In this document: positions 8,181 to 17,113 of the stretch, piece by piece
Numbering within the stretch: the first letter of the stretch is position 1
How the letters are laid out: every line of letters starts with the position of its first letter
Translations under genes and position numbers: made by a program
DNA from: an uncultured Alphaproteobacteria bacterium
GTDB taxonomy: Bacteria; Pseudomonadota; Alphaproteobacteria; Rhodobacterales; Rhodobacteraceae
Reading direction: 5' to 3'
NCBI GenBank assembly: GCA_929200255.1
Contig: CAKMYZ010000003.1
Span: 150,549-214,548 of the forward strand
DNA: 64,000 bases
The notes under the pieces: generated by a model
What the model saw: the letters and a program-made list of their open reading frames with translations, nothing else
Told to the model about the DNA's origin: nothing
The model's database searches: none

Positions 8181-8537
8181 ATGAAAATGAACTATTTTGT
8201 TGTTGGCACAAACGGCATGGCGGCCTCTCAGTCATTTTATGATCAACTCTTCGCGCAGTCCGGCCTTCAGCGCGTGTCACCATCGGACCGCATGACCTAT
8301 TGGCTGGGTGAAGGCTTTGCCTTTGCAGTCGCGCTGCCCTTTGACACGAAACCGGCGACCAACGGAAATGGCACGATGGTGGGTTTTTGCGTTGGATCCA
8401 GTGAAGACGTCAAAAGGCTGCACCAACGGGCTATTAATCTGGGCGGTTCGTGCGAAGGCGCACCAAATCAGCGGGGGCCGCGGTTTTCGGCATATGTGCG
8501 CGATCTTGATGGCAACAAGCTGTGTTTGTCTGACTAA
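8181..8537 (+). CDS. VOC-family (glyoxalase/bleomycin-resistance fold) protein
   Basis: 118 residues of the vicinal-oxygen-chelate fold: MNYFVVGTNGMAASQSFYDQLF, then a middle strand FAVALPFD, then the closing ARFSAYVRDLDGNKL-type strand (here RFSAYVRDLDGNKLCL). Some metal-ligand positions seen in true glyoxalases are not obvious, so the activity is unassigned. GGAG 8 nt before the ATG supports the start. It is probably controlled by the divergent WYL regulator, and its stop overlaps the convergent NUDIX gene by 4 nt. Confidence 0.75.
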   Translation: MKMNYFVVGTNGMAASQSFYDQLFAQSGLQRVSPSDRMTYWLGEGFAFAVALPFDTKPATNGNGTMVGFCVGSSEDVKRLHQRAINLGGSCEGAPNQRGPRFSAYVRDLDGNKLCLSD

Positions 8538-8956
8538 GGGATGTTGCGGTGCGGCTCTTCGACCAAATCAATCACGGTCTGCACATTCGGGCTTTGGTGC
8601 AAGGCGGCGATCTCATTGCAGGTAAACCACCCTGCATCCGCAGCATCGTCAGCTGCAACGGGCGTGCCGCTTTCATAGCGGCACAGAACGGCGGCCAGCA
8701 GATAGTGATAGCGTACCGCGCCGCGGGCATCGCGCGCGATTACGTCGACATTGGTCAGATAGCGTAGTGCTGTGCCAGTTACCCCGGTTTCCTCGTGCAA
8801 TTCACGTACTGCGGCGGAGAGTGCTGTTTCGCCCAATTCCACATGGCCACCGGGAAAGCCCCAGGTATCGGCGTTTGGTTCTTTGGCGCGTTTAACCAGT
8901 AGGAAACGCCCCTCGTGTCGCACCACAGCAATGGCACCCAGTTTGGGATGGGTCAT
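8534..8956 (-). CDS. NUDIX hydrolase
   Basis: A 140-residue protein with a complete Nudix box (GX5EX7REUXEEXGU), read as GHVELGE through RELHEETGV at about residues 37-59. The N-terminus GAIAVVRHEGRFLLVKRAKEP is typical of ADP-ribose/NTP pyrophosphohydrolases. The substrate is not predictable. The start ATG overlaps the stop of the SGNH hydrolase gene upstream by 4 nt (ATGA), so the pair is co-translated. Confidence 0.88.
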   Translation of the reverse strand: MTHPKLGAIAVVRHEGRFLLVKRAKEPNADTWGFPGGHVELGETALSAAVRELHEETGVTGTALRYLTNVDVIARDARGAVRYHYLLAAVLCRYESGTPVAADDAADAGWFTCNEIAALHQSPNVQTVIDLVEEPHRNIP

Positions 8957-9591
8957 AGGGAGGTAACCTTGGTTGCGACGGCGTGGCCAAGCGTGACGTG
9001 ATCCTGGGCCTCGAAGTGCAGCCCGTCCAGCGTGCTCACCCCGATATGATCACCGGCATTCATCCATGCGATGCCCCAGTGGTCGGCAAGGCCCCCGATC
9101 AGGGCGGGCAGTTCTTTGGACTTGGCTGCCGCACCCATCAGCGCCTCGCGGTAGGTGCCTTGCTCTCGCACCGGTGGCGGGGCGATCAGCAGAATGTCAA
9201 AACCTTTGTGCCGCGTCTGATAAGGTTCTGATCTGGCGAGGGCTAAAAGCCCGGCCAGGCCGCCACAAATCTGTGTGGGCGTTGCCGCGTGATGGGTTTG
9301 CAGATCGTTTGTGCCCAGCATGATGATCAACAGATCAATGGGTCCGCTGCTTTCTAGTGCGATGCGTAGGCCGACAACCCCGTCCATATGCGTACCCATG
9401 ACCGGGTCCGGGCGGCAAGTCGTGCGCCCCGGCAATCCCGCCTCGACCACCTCCCATCCATCGCCCAGTGCGGCCCCCATGACGCGGGGCCAGCGCGTGT
9501 CTGGCCCAAAGCGCCGGTTCTCTCCCCGCGCCTTTGCTGGGGGTGTGCCGTAGGTGTTGCTGTCGCCGAATGCGAGGATGGTTTTGGTCAT
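8953..9591 (-). CDS. SGNH/GDSL-family hydrolase
   Basis: 212 residues of the GDSL esterase/lipase class. Block I is AFGDSNTYG with the catalytic Ser near residue 10, block II is EAGLPGRTT, block III is IIMLGTNDLQTHH, and block V DGLHFEAQDH supplies Asp and His. There is no signal peptide, so it is probably cytoplasmic. Related Rhodobacteraceae proteins are annotated as arylesterases, but no specific substrate is implied. It is co-transcribed with the NUDIX gene. Confidence 0.85.
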   Translation of the reverse strand: MTKTILAFGDSNTYGTPPAKARGENRRFGPDTRWPRVMGAALGDGWEVVEAGLPGRTTCRPDPVMGTHMDGVVGLRIALESSGPIDLLIIMLGTNDLQTHHAATPTQICGGLAGLLALARSEPYQTRHKGFDILLIAPPPVREQGTYREALMGAAAKSKELPALIGGLADHWGIAWMNAGDHIGVSTLDGLHFEAQDHVTLGHAVATKVTSL

Positions 9592-9698
9592 GCACGCAGG
9601 CTAGGTGGGCTGCTGCGATTGGTAAAGCGGCTTTGCCCCTTGGCGTCAGCCAACAATGCGCACATATAGAGGGCAACTGAAGATAAAGGAGACAGACC

Positions 9699-10610
9699 AT
9701 GCTGGAATTGGATGCAAACCCAAGCGCCCCTGCTGATCTGATCAAGGACGGCACGGACGCAAGTTTTGCGGCGGATGTGATCGAAGCGTCCCAGAGCGTG
9801 CCCATCATCGTCGATTTCTGGGCGCCATGGTGCGGCCCGTGCAAAACGCTTGGCCCGGCGATTGAGGCTGCAGTCACCAATGCCAAAGGCCGGGTGAAGC
9901 TGGTCAAAATTGACGTGGATGCCAATCAGGCCTACGCGGGCCAGTTGCAGGTGCAATCCATCCCGACCGTTTATGCGTTCTATCAGGGCCGCCCGGTGGA
10001 TGGCTTCCAGGGCGCGCTGCCACCCTCTGAGATTAACGCATTTGTTGAAAAAGTCGCAGCACTTGCGGGTGAATCAGAGGATGATGGGTTGAGTGCTGCG
10101 ATTGAAGCGGCCGATCAGATGTTGGAAGACGGCGCCGCAGCGGATGCCGCTGAAACCTTTGCCGCCGTCTTGCAGGAAGAACCCAACAATGCTGCCGCTT
10201 ATGCGGGGCTTGTCCGGTCTTACATCGCCTTGGATGATCTGGATCAGGCCGAAGCTGTGCTGAACGGTGCCCCTGCCGAGATTTCAACCGATCCGCTGCT
10301 GGAAGCAGTGCACGCGCAGATCACTCTGGCCAAGGAGGCCGCAAACGCGGGTCCGGTGGCGGATTTGCTTGCGGCGGTTGAGGCTGCGCCCGATGACCAT
10401 CAGGCGCGCTTTGATCTGGCGACGGCCCTGCATGGCAACGGCGATGTCGAAGGCGCAGTCAATGAATTGCTGGAACTTTTCCGCCGTGACCGGGAGTGGA
10501 ACGACGGTGCCGCTAAGGCGCAGTTGTTCACGATCTTTGATGCCAGTGATGCCAAAGATCCAATCGTTCTGAACGGGCGGCGGAAACTTTCGTCAATGAT
10601 ATTTGCCTGA
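9699..10610 (+). CDS. Thioredoxin-domain/TPR co-chaperone (CnoX/YbbN family)
   Basis: 303 residues. An N-terminal thioredoxin domain with FWAPWCGPC (Cys45, Cys48), the cis-Pro in QSIPTVYAF and FQGALP is followed from about residue 130 by alanine-rich TPR-like repeats (EEPNNAAAYAGLVRSYIALDDLDQAE). E. coli CnoX has the same architecture but an SXXC site and acts as a redox-regulated holdase for GroEL. Here CGPC is intact, so disulfide chemistry is possible. The ribosome-binding site AAAGGAG is strong. It leads an operon with the Lon-N and Trm112 genes. Confidence 0.87.
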   Translation: MLELDANPSAPADLIKDGTDASFAADVIEASQSVPIIVDFWAPWCGPCKTLGPAIEAAVTNAKGRVKLVKIDVDANQAYAGQLQVQSIPTVYAFYQGRPVDGFQGALPPSEINAFVEKVAALAGESEDDGLSAAIEAADQMLEDGAAADAAETFAAVLQEEPNNAAAYAGLVRSYIALDDLDQAEAVLNGAPAEISTDPLLEAVHAQITLAKEAANAGPVADLLAAVEAAPDDHQARFDLATALHGNGDVEGAVNELLELFRRDREWNDGAAKAQLFTIFDASDAKDPIVLNGRRKLSSMIFA

Positions 10611-10637
10611 CGGCCGCTTCGGTCTACTGTCGTAGAC

Positions 10638-11279
10638 ATGATATCTTCGACTGACTTGCCTGACGTTATCCCGGTGTTCCCGCTGCCGGGTGCGCTGCTG
10701 TTGCCAAGGTCGCGTTTGCCGTTGCACCTGTTTGAGCCGCGCTATCTGGCGATGCTGGATGACGTGCTGAAAACGTCCAATCGCCTGATTGGCATGGTTC
10801 AGCCCTATGAAGGCCCGGACGGGTCGGTCAAGCTGCATACCATTGGTTGCGCAGGCAAGGTCACTGCGTTTTCCGAAACCGAGGACGGGCGCTACATGAT
10901 CACCTTGTCCGGGGCGTCGCGTTTTCGCATATCCCAAGAGGTTGAGGGGTTCACCCCTTACCGCCGCTGCAGGATCAACTGGGATGGGTTTTGCCGCGAT
11001 CTTGGTCCGGTCGAAAAAGATCCGGACTTTGATCGATCTGCCTTTATGGACGCGCTTGGCCGCTATTTGACTGAAAATGGCCTGTCCACTGATTGGGAAA
11101 GCCTGGGCGAGGCCGAGGATGAATTGTTGATCAATTCACTTTCGATGCTGTGCCCGTTTGAGCCTGAAGACAAACAGGCCCTGCTCGAAGCTCCATCCTT
11201 GACGACTCGTCGGGAAACCCTCACCACGTTGATCGAATTCGCCTTGCGGGGTGGATCAGGTGACGAGGTGATGCAATGA
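10638..11279 (+). CDS. LON substrate-binding-domain protein
   Basis: 213 residues matching the N-terminal domain of Lon protease alone: [31 protein letters not shown], then [24 protein letters not shown]. There is no AAA+ or Ser-Lys protease domain. Such stand-alone domains are conserved beside thioredoxin/TPR and Trm112 genes in Rhodobacteraceae, and their biochemical role is unknown. Its stop overlaps the Trm112 start (ATGA). Confidence 0.87.
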   Translation: MISSTDLPDVIPVFPLPGALLLPRSRLPLHLFEPRYLAMLDDVLKTSNRLIGMVQPYEGPDGSVKLHTIGCAGKVTAFSETEDGRYMITLSGASRFRISQEVEGFTPYRRCRINWDGFCRDLGPVEKDPDFDRSAFMDALGRYLTENGLSTDWESLGEAEDELLINSLSMLCPFEPEDKQALLEAPSLTTRRETLTTLIEFALRGGSGDEVMQ

Positions 11280-11455
11280 ACGAGACACCGTTTGACCCCA
11301 AGATGCTTGAGGCATTGGTGTGCCCCATGACCCAGGGTACGCTAGAGTATGATGCGGAAAGTCAGGAACTGGTCAGCCGTGCGGGCAAGATGGCCTTTCC
11401 GATCCGCAACGGCATCCCGGTGATGCTGGTTGATGAGGCGCGCAAGCTGGACTAG
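11276..11455 (+). CDS. Trm112/YcaR family small protein
   Basis: 59 residues, [21 protein letters not shown] onwards, with the family CPxTxGxLxYD motif (single Cys16) and the closing strand [16 protein letters not shown]. Family members are small beta proteins. Eukaryotic and archaeal Trm112 activates methyltransferases, and the bacterial role is uncertain. The ATG overlaps the upstream stop by 4 nt, so expression is coupled to the Lon-N gene. Confidence 0.88.
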   Translation: MNETPFDPKMLEALVCPMTQGTLEYDAESQELVSRAGKMAFPIRNGIPVMLVDEARKLD

Positions 11456-11507
11456 CGGGGGCCCCAGAGCCGTCTTGCATCAGCCCTGCGGACAATTTTC
11501 GTTGTGA

Positions 11508-11536
11508 AATCACGATCCCGTGCTAGGCTCGTGATT
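11508..11536 (+). terminator. Hairpin downstream of Trm112 gene
   Basis: Arms AATCACGA (11508-11515) and TCGTGATT (11529-11536) with a 13-nt loop, followed by ATTTTG. It would end the thioredoxin/Lon-N/Trm112 transcript before the next cassette. The long loop and short T-tract make it moderate. Confidence 0.5.
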
Positions 11537-11663
11537 ATTTTGTAGCACTTTTGAGAACCTGAGTGATTTGAATCTGCCTGAAAGCCAGTATATTTCAGTG
11601 CTTTAGGCTGCGTAATGCTCAGAAACCCGTTCAGGAAGTGCCAGTGACAATGGGAGAGTCCAA

Positions 11664-12047
11664 TTGGCCAATGGTGACCTGGACACGGTATGGGGCTTAA
11701 CGCTGACGGATATGGTTGCGGACGTTGGCAAGAGCGTCGCGAACGCCGCTGAACAGCTTAGCAAAGATCAACTGAAAGCGCTTGAGAGTTACCCTCAGGA
11801 ACTGCGCGATCTGGGTATTCCGCCTGTGTTTTACCACATGCAGCAAGTTGATGTTGAACTGAAGGTTTCCATGCAGATGACATCGTCCACTTCGGATGAA
11901 AAGCGCGGTCGAATCGCGGCCTTCTTCCTTGGGCCAAAAGAGACACAAACCGATACGGTCGATACGACGAGTGCATCGACTATGCGTATGCGCTTTGCGC
12001 CGGGTCCGGTGAACGATGGTCAGACAGGCGAGGTTTCCGATGGCTGA
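11664..12047 (+). CDS. DUF2589-like protein A, first gene of an uncharacterised three-gene cassette
   Basis: 127 residues, soluble, no signal peptide. I take TTG at 11664 as the start because GGGAGAG lies 6 nt upstream. The N-terminal helix LTLTDMVADVGKSVANAAEQL, the block IPPVFYHMQQVDVELKVSMQM and the tail STMRMRFAPGP align by eye with protein C (12555-13088), so the two are paralogues. Architecture and motif order recall the poorly known DUF2589 family, by memory only. Function unknown. Its 3' end overlaps gene B by 8 nt. Confidence 0.65.
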   Translation: MANGDLDTVWGLTLTDMVADVGKSVANAAEQLSKDQLKALESYPQELRDLGIPPVFYHMQQVDVELKVSMQMTSSTSDEKRGRIAAFFLGPKETQTDTVDTTSASTMRMRFAPGPVNDGQTGEVSDG

Positions 12048-12522
12048 AACAGAACAAAGCGGCCCAATTGATGTGCGTGTAACAGAACTGCCTGAGGCGT
12101 TCACGATCCTTCTTCAATCGCTCGCGGATCGTCTGACGGCGATGGAAACGCGCGAGGCAGCCCTGCAGGAGACGATTTCAGAGCTTCAAGGCCGGATTGA
12201 CGATTTGGAGGAAGAGGGACCGGGTGGCATGCTGCTTGGTGCCGGTGGGCCGGTCGTGAACCCGATGGCCGCCGACCCTGAGACAAAATCTGTGGATGCC
12301 GGCGCCTTTGCGCAGGCACTCGGCGAGCAAATCCTCGCAGGATCGGACGAGAACAGCGATTTCACCATCGACAATGTCACAGTCGAGGCCGTTGGTGGGC
12401 TTGGTCAGGATGGCAGCCGCGCGCAGATCACCACCAATGCCAAGCAGCAGGCCGTCAGCCAGAATACCTCCAAGATCACATTTTCGGTCAAGCGACGTAC
12501 AGCAACGCAAGTCGTTGAATAG
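12040..12522 (+). CDS. Uncharacterised cassette protein B with a coiled-coil
   Basis: 160 residues. Residues about 15-60 form a predicted coiled coil (LQSLADRLTAMETREAALQ, then ETISELQGRIDDLEEE). A Gly-rich linker follows, then a polar C-terminal beta segment with GSRAQITTNAKQQ and KITFSVKRR. The ATG at 12040 has GAGG upstream and overlaps the end of gene A. The coiled coil suggests an oligomerising or scaffold role between the two DUF2589-like proteins. That is inference, and I do not recognise the family. Confidence 0.6.
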   Translation: MAETEQSGPIDVRVTELPEAFTILLQSLADRLTAMETREAALQETISELQGRIDDLEEEGPGGMLLGAGGPVVNPMAADPETKSVDAGAFAQALGEQILAGSDENSDFTIDNVTVEAVGGLGQDGSRAQITTNAKQQAVSQNTSKITFSVKRRTATQVVE

Positions 12523-12554
12523 AAACAGAAAATATAAGGAAAGGAATTTCAGAA

Positions 12555-13088
12555 ATGAGTATTGGACAAGAACTGCTGAATGTACCATTCGGCGAGATGG
12601 TACAGAAACTCGCACTGTCAGTTGCTGAGGGACAGACCGAACTGGACCGCCACTCCACGGACGTTGCCAAATATATGGCGGATCAGAAGATCAGCCTGCC
12701 GGATTTGTCAAACCCGTCAGGCGGAACAAAGGAATTCAGCCTTGTTGCGATGGGATTCCTGCCCGCATTCTATGCGGTCCAAGAGGCCGAAATCGAAGTG
12801 AAAATGGCCATCTCGATGAGCAAGCAGACCGAAAAGGCGGGCAGCGCATCGGTCAAAGGCGGCTGGGGGCCCGTGGCCGCACAGGTCAATGCCAGCTATT
12901 CGTCGCGCTACGCCTATAGCCAAGAAGGTGCGAGCCGCTTAACCATTAAACTCGCCCCCGCCGACCCACCCGTCATCTTGCAGAAATACATGGAAGCCGT
13001 GACAGCGGCGATGCTGGAAAAGAACCCGGTGCTCCCGGGTGACACGACGGACGAACCATCACCACCCGAGCGCAAGCCGACGCGATAG
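12555..13088 (+). CDS. DUF2589-like protein C, third gene of the cassette
   Basis: 177 residues. The N-terminus VPFGEMVQKLALSVAEGQTEL parallels protein A, and the central block FLPAFYAVQEAEIEVKMAIS matches PPVFYHMQQVDVELKVSM. A glycine/serine region (SVKGGWGPVAAQVNASYSS) follows, then SRLTIKLAPADPP, paralleling the protein A tail. Protein C has an extra C-terminal helix and a Pro-rich end. The amphipathic hydrophobic strand suggests self-assembly or a binding surface. AGGAAAGGAA precedes the ATG. No membrane segment. Confidence 0.65.
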   Translation: MSIGQELLNVPFGEMVQKLALSVAEGQTELDRHSTDVAKYMADQKISLPDLSNPSGGTKEFSLVAMGFLPAFYAVQEAEIEVKMAISMSKQTEKAGSASVKGGWGPVAAQVNASYSSRYAYSQEGASRLTIKLAPADPPVILQKYMEAVTAAMLEKNPVLPGDTTDEPSPPERKPTR

Positions 13089-13110
13089 TGTGATTGCGGC
13101 CCGTCATAGG

Positions 13111-13135
13111 GGCGTCAGATGGGTCGCATGACGCC
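13111..13135. terminator. Hairpin between convergent cassette and ubiH-like gene
   Basis: Perfect 7-bp arms GGCGTCA (13111-13117) and TGACGCC (13129-13135) with an 11-nt loop lie in the 100-bp space between the two convergent stops. There is no clear T-tract, so termination activity is uncertain. Confidence 0.4.
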
Positions 13136-13188
13136 GCCGCGCGGTGTTGTTTGTCGGGTTTGGGTGTTGCTTGAGGGCCAGCGTCGCG

Positions 13189-14400
13189 CTAGTCGCGCAT
13201 CAATCGCGGCAGATCCCCAGACAACCCCGCCGCTTCACGGATAAATCCGCGCCGCAGGCCGGGAGCAGCATTGACCAGCCCCATGCCAATATCCCGCGCC
13301 GCCCGCAGCAGCGGGTTATCGTTTGAGAACAACTTGTTGAACGTATCTGTCGCCAGCGCCAGCGTTGTCGTGTCGAACCGCCGCCACCGTTGATACCGTT
13401 CCAGTGTTTGCAGGCCGCCGATGTCTTCGCCGCGCCCACGGGCCTGTTCCAGCACATCCGCCAGGGCCGCCACATCGCGCAGACCCGCATTCAGCCCTTG
13501 CCCTGCAATCGGATGCAGCCCATGGGCTGCATCCCCGACCAAGGCCACCCGATCCGCGACAAAGCTGTTGGCGAGTGTCAGTCCCAGCGGATAGCTGAAC
13601 CGCGCGCCTGTCAGGCTGATCGCACCCAGAAAACTACCAAAGGCAGGGCGCAGGGCGCTGATGAAATCGGCATCATTCATTGCCATAAGTTCCGCAGCGC
13701 GGGCGTCGGTTTCGCTCCACACAATGGAGCTGCGGTTTCTGGTCAGCGGCAGAATGGCAAGCGGCCCATGTGGCATAAAGAATTGATGCGCGATCCCGCC
13801 GTGCGGTTTGTCATGTTTGACCGCACAGACGACCGCCGTCTGCCCGTAGCCCCAGCCGGTCCGTTTGATCCCGGCGCGCTGTGCTGTTCCGCTTTTGCGC
13901 CCGTCCGAACCGATGAGCAGTCTTGCGGCCAATGTTTTGCCCGAGGCAAGCGTGACCGTTGCCCCGGCGGGCCCCACCTCTTGCGCGACAACCGTTTCGC
14001 TTGCCAAATGGGTGATCAGTTCGTGCCCTGCCATCGTGTCCAGAAATGCGCGCCGCAGGTGCCGGTCTTCGACCATGTAGCCCATGGGCCCTTCTTCAAT
14101 CTCGGCATGATCAAAATGCATCATCCAAGGGCTGGGCCCTTCACCGGCCCGCCCGTCGGTCACTTTGATCTGAAGCATTGGCTGTGCGTGTTTGGCGATG
14201 TCGTCCCAGATGCCAATCCCGTGCAGCAGGCGCATGGAGGCATGGGCGAGCGCATAGCTGCGCCCGTCAAAATCCACGCGTTTGCGGGTGTCAATCGGCA
14301 GGCTATCGATGATCGTGACCGAAAACCCCGCCTGCGCTACGGCAAGTGCCATGGCAGGTCCGTTCAGCCCGCCGCCTACGATAATCAGATCAGTGCTCAT
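13189..14400 (-). CDS. FAD-dependent monooxygenase, UbiH/UbiF/Coq6 family
   Basis: 403 residues of a class A flavoprotein hydroxylase: FAD-binding GGGLNGPAMALAVAQAG near the N-terminus, the mid-domain DGRKSG motif (LIGSDGRKSGTAQRAG) and the GD motif VALVGDAAHGLHPIAGQGLNAGLRD. This family hydroxylates the ubiquinone ring, and the ring position (UbiH, UbiF or UbiL type) cannot be set here. The frame remains open far upstream to 14853, but MSTDLIIVGGG at 14400 fits the family. It is divergent from the amidase. Confidence 0.85.
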   Translation of the reverse strand: MSTDLIIVGGGLNGPAMALAVAQAGFSVTIIDSLPIDTRKRVDFDGRSYALAHASMRLLHGIGIWDDIAKHAQPMLQIKVTDGRAGEGPSPWMMHFDHAEIEEGPMGYMVEDRHLRRAFLDTMAGHELITHLASETVVAQEVGPAGATVTLASGKTLAARLLIGSDGRKSGTAQRAGIKRTGWGYGQTAVVCAVKHDKPHGGIAHQFFMPHGPLAILPLTRNRSSIVWSETDARAAELMAMNDADFISALRPAFGSFLGAISLTGARFSYPLGLTLANSFVADRVALVGDAAHGLHPIAGQGLNAGLRDVAALADVLEQARGRGEDIGGLQTLERYQRWRRFDTTTLALATDTFNKLFSNDNPLLRAARDIGMGLVNAAPGLRRGFIREAAGLSGDLPRLMRD

Positions 14401-14481
14401 AACCCGCAATATGCGCGCTTGGTCGGGATTGTCCATGCGCGCCCTGGCCGCTACCGTCGCCATCAAACATGAGGGATAGAT

Positions 14482-15810
14482 ATGCAAGATTGGCGATGGA
14501 TGACGGCGGCGGAATTGGGGCGCGGGATTGGTGCGGGCGATATTGACCCGGCAGCACTGACAGAGGTGTATCTGGACGCCATCGATGCCCATGAACACCG
14601 TGACAGGATTTATGCCCGCGTGACCCCCGACAGGGCGCGGGCAGAGGCGGCTGCGGCATCGGCGCGCGCAAAATCGGGTATGCGCCGCGGGCCGTTGGAC
14701 GGTGTGCCGGTGTCGTGGAAGGACTTGTTTGACACCGCAGGTATCGGCACCGAAGCGGGCACCAAGCTGATGGAAGGCCGTGTGCCCGACACGGATGCCG
14801 CAGTGCTGAAAGCCGCAACCGCAGCCGGACTGGTGTGTCTGGGTAAAACCCATATGTCCGAGATCGCCTTTTCCGGCCTTGGCCTGAACCCCACGATGGC
14901 GACGCCGCCTTGCGTAAACGATGCCGAGGCTGTGCCGGGCGGGTCATCGTCCGGGGCGGGTGCCTCGGTCGCCTTTGGTCTGGCGGCGGCGGGCATCGGC
15001 TCTGATACCGGTGGATCGGTGCGCATTCCTTCGGCCTGGAACGATCTTGTGGGGTTGAAAACGACCCATGGGCGGTTGTCGTTGGATGGCACAGTGCCGC
15101 TGTGCCTGACGTTTGATACGGTCGGCCCACTGTGCCGGTCTGTTGAGGATGCGAACCTGCTGTTGGCCGCGCTGGAGGGCGGTCAGGCCGCTGATCTGGA
15201 GGGCGCGCATCTAGACGGTGTGCGCCTGATGGTGCTTGACACGATTGTGTCCGATGATGTGCGCGCCGCGCCGCGCACGGCGTTTGAGGATGTAGTCGCG
15301 CGTTTGAAAGCGGCGGGCGCGCAGATTGAACACCGGTGCTTTGCGCAACTCTTAGATGCTTTTAGCGTGGCAGGTGATCTATATGCCGCCGACAGCTATG
15401 GTTGGTGGCGCGATCGGGTGGAGGCGCACCCCGAAAAGATGTTCACACAGATTTTGGAGCGGGTGCGCGGCGGTAAGACAGTCAGCGGTGCGGATTATTG
15501 CGCGGGCTGGAACATGCTGCGCGATATCCGCAAGCAATATTACGCGGAAACAGCGCAGTTCGATGCGGTGATTATGCCATCAGCTCCGATCCTGCCTTCG
15601 AATGCAGAGCGGTTGTTGACGGATGATGCGTACTACAAATCCGAGAACCTGCTGGCCCTGCGGAACACACGGGTGGCGAACCTGATGGATGTGTGCTCGG
15701 TGACGCTGCCAACAGGGGAGCCATCCTGCGGGATCATGTTCAATGGGCAGAACGGGAATGAGGAAGCGCTGTTGAGGGTGGCAGCAGCGGCGGAGCGTGC
15801 CTTGGCCTAA
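14482..15810 (+). CDS. Amidase, signature family (GatA-like)
   Basis: 442 residues with the amidase signature core: PLDGVPVSWKDLFDT carries the catalytic Lys, and GGSSSGAGASVAFGLAAAGIGSDTGGSVRIP carries the cis-Ser/Ser pair. It is shorter than GatA (about 490), and no gatB/gatC are nearby, so it is more likely a catabolic amidase than the Glu-tRNA amidotransferase. It lies upstream of the aminotransferase in the same direction, with a 116-bp gap. Confidence 0.85.
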   Translation: MQDWRWMTAAELGRGIGAGDIDPAALTEVYLDAIDAHEHRDRIYARVTPDRARAEAAAASARAKSGMRRGPLDGVPVSWKDLFDTAGIGTEAGTKLMEGRVPDTDAAVLKAATAAGLVCLGKTHMSEIAFSGLGLNPTMATPPCVNDAEAVPGGSSSGAGASVAFGLAAAGIGSDTGGSVRIPSAWNDLVGLKTTHGRLSLDGTVPLCLTFDTVGPLCRSVEDANLLLAALEGGQAADLEGAHLDGVRLMVLDTIVSDDVRAAPRTAFEDVVARLKAAGAQIEHRCFAQLLDAFSVAGDLYAADSYGWWRDRVEAHPEKMFTQILERVRGGKTVSGADYCAGWNMLRDIRKQYYAETAQFDAVIMPSAPILPSNAERLLTDDAYYKSENLLALRNTRVANLMDVCSVTLPTGEPSCGIMFNGQNGNEEALLRVAAAAERALA

Positions 15811-15926
15811 CTGACCCAAAAGCCACAAAAAACAAACCGTTTCGCTCCTTGTTCTGGACAGGACCGCAGCTGCCACGCTAGTTTGTAAAAAAGCCGGGCG
15901 AAATGATCCGGCGCATTGAGGCAGAT

Positions 15927-17102
15927 ATGGTATTTCCCGAGCGGTTTTCGGACCTTCCGGCAGCGATGTGGCCACGCTTGCGTGCGCTATTGGACGTGCC
16001 GACGAAGGCGTCAGAGACAATCAACATGACAATTGGCGAACCACGCCATGCGTTCCCTGCATTTGTGGGTGACATTCTTGCAGATAACCTCGCGGGGTTT
16101 GGCAAATACCCCGACAACTATGGTGTACCGCCGTTGTTGGATGCCATCGGCGGATTTCTGAAGCGTCGCTATGATCTGGATGTTCCGGCCGAGCAAATCC
16201 TCACGCTGAACGGCACCCGCGAAGGGCTTTACAACGCCGCAATGGCGTTGTGTCGGGAAGAGAGGAATGGTCAACCTATCATCCTGACGCCCAATCCGTT
16301 TTATCAGGTTTATGCGGTTGCGGCGTTGTCAGTCGGGGCAGAGGCGATCTATGTGCCCGCAACGCAGGCGAGCGGCCATCTACCTGATTTCCAAGCCTTG
16401 CCGACGGATGTGCTTGATCGCACCGCCATCGCCTATATTTGTTCGCCCGCCAACCCGCAGGGCGCTGTTGCGGATGAAACCTATTGGCGTGATCTTATCA
16501 CGCTGGCCGAAAAGCATGATTTCATCATCTTTGCGGATGAATGCTATTCCGAGATTTACCGCGAGACGCCACCACCCGGCGCCATGCAAATCGCGCGCGA
16601 CATGGGGGCTGACCCTGAGCGTGTGGTGATCTTCCATTCACTGTCCAAGCGGTCGAATTTGCCCGGTTTACGTTCCGGGTTTTGCGCTGGTGGCCCCAAG
16701 TCGATTGCGCGCATTCGCCTGTTGCGCGCCTTTGCGGGTGCGCCCTTGCCCGAACCGCTACAGGCTGTTGCGGCGGCGGCATGGAACGACGAGGCGCATG
16801 TAGAAGAGAACCGCGCGCTGTATCACCGCAAATACGAAATCGCAGATGACATTCTGGGCCATATTGATGGCTACCAGTCCCCACAGGCGGGGTTCTTTCT
16901 GTGGCTACCGACCGATGACGGGGAGACATCCGCCGTCAAGCTTTGGCAGGACACTGGCGTGCGGGTTCTGCCCGGCGCCTACCTGAGCCGCGACACAAAC
17001 GGGGCCAACCCCGGCAAGAAATACATCCGGGTCGCCATGGTGGCCCCAACACAAGAAATGCAGCGCGGTCTCACCCTGATCCGCGACTGTTTGTATAGTT
17101 GA
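15927..17102 (+). CDS. PLP-dependent aminotransferase class I/II (DapC-like)
   Basis: 391 residues, fold-type I. Lys in [16 protein letters not shown] is the PLP Schiff-base residue. Other landmarks are [26 protein letters not shown] and [10 protein letters not shown]. The [18 protein letters not shown] start resembles Rhodobacteraceae proteins annotated as N-succinyldiaminopimelate aminotransferase, which would fit lysine biosynthesis; substrate specificity is not proven. ATG 15927 has GAGG 5-6 nt upstream, better than the in-frame ATG at 15903. ftsK begins 11 nt after the stop. Confidence 0.82.
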   Translation: MVFPERFSDLPAAMWPRLRALLDVPTKASETINMTIGEPRHAFPAFVGDILADNLAGFGKYPDNYGVPPLLDAIGGFLKRRYDLDVPAEQILTLNGTREGLYNAAMALCREERNGQPIILTPNPFYQVYAVAALSVGAEAIYVPATQASGHLPDFQALPTDVLDRTAIAYICSPANPQGAVADETYWRDLITLAEKHDFIIFADECYSEIYRETPPPGAMQIARDMGADPERVVIFHSLSKRSNLPGLRSGFCAGGPKSIARIRLLRAFAGAPLPEPLQAVAAAAWNDEAHVEENRALYHRKYEIADDILGHIDGYQSPQAGFFLWLPTDDGETSAVKLWQDTGVRVLPGAYLSRDTNGANPGKKYIRVAMVAPTQEMQRGLTLIRDCLYS

Positions 17103-17113
17103 GGGACGGTAGC

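Noticed and set aside
13390..14472. 360-codon open frame on the plus strand
   Set aside because: Antisense to the UbiH-type monooxygenase, whose FAD and GD motifs prove the minus-strand frame.
14401..14853. N-terminal extension of the UbiH-type frame
   Set aside because: It overlaps the divergent amidase, encodes low-complexity sequence and lacks family similarity. The gene starts at 14400.
14482..15810. Calling the amidase gatA
   Set aside because: It is shorter than GatA and has no gatB or gatC nearby; the amidase signature alone does not justify it.
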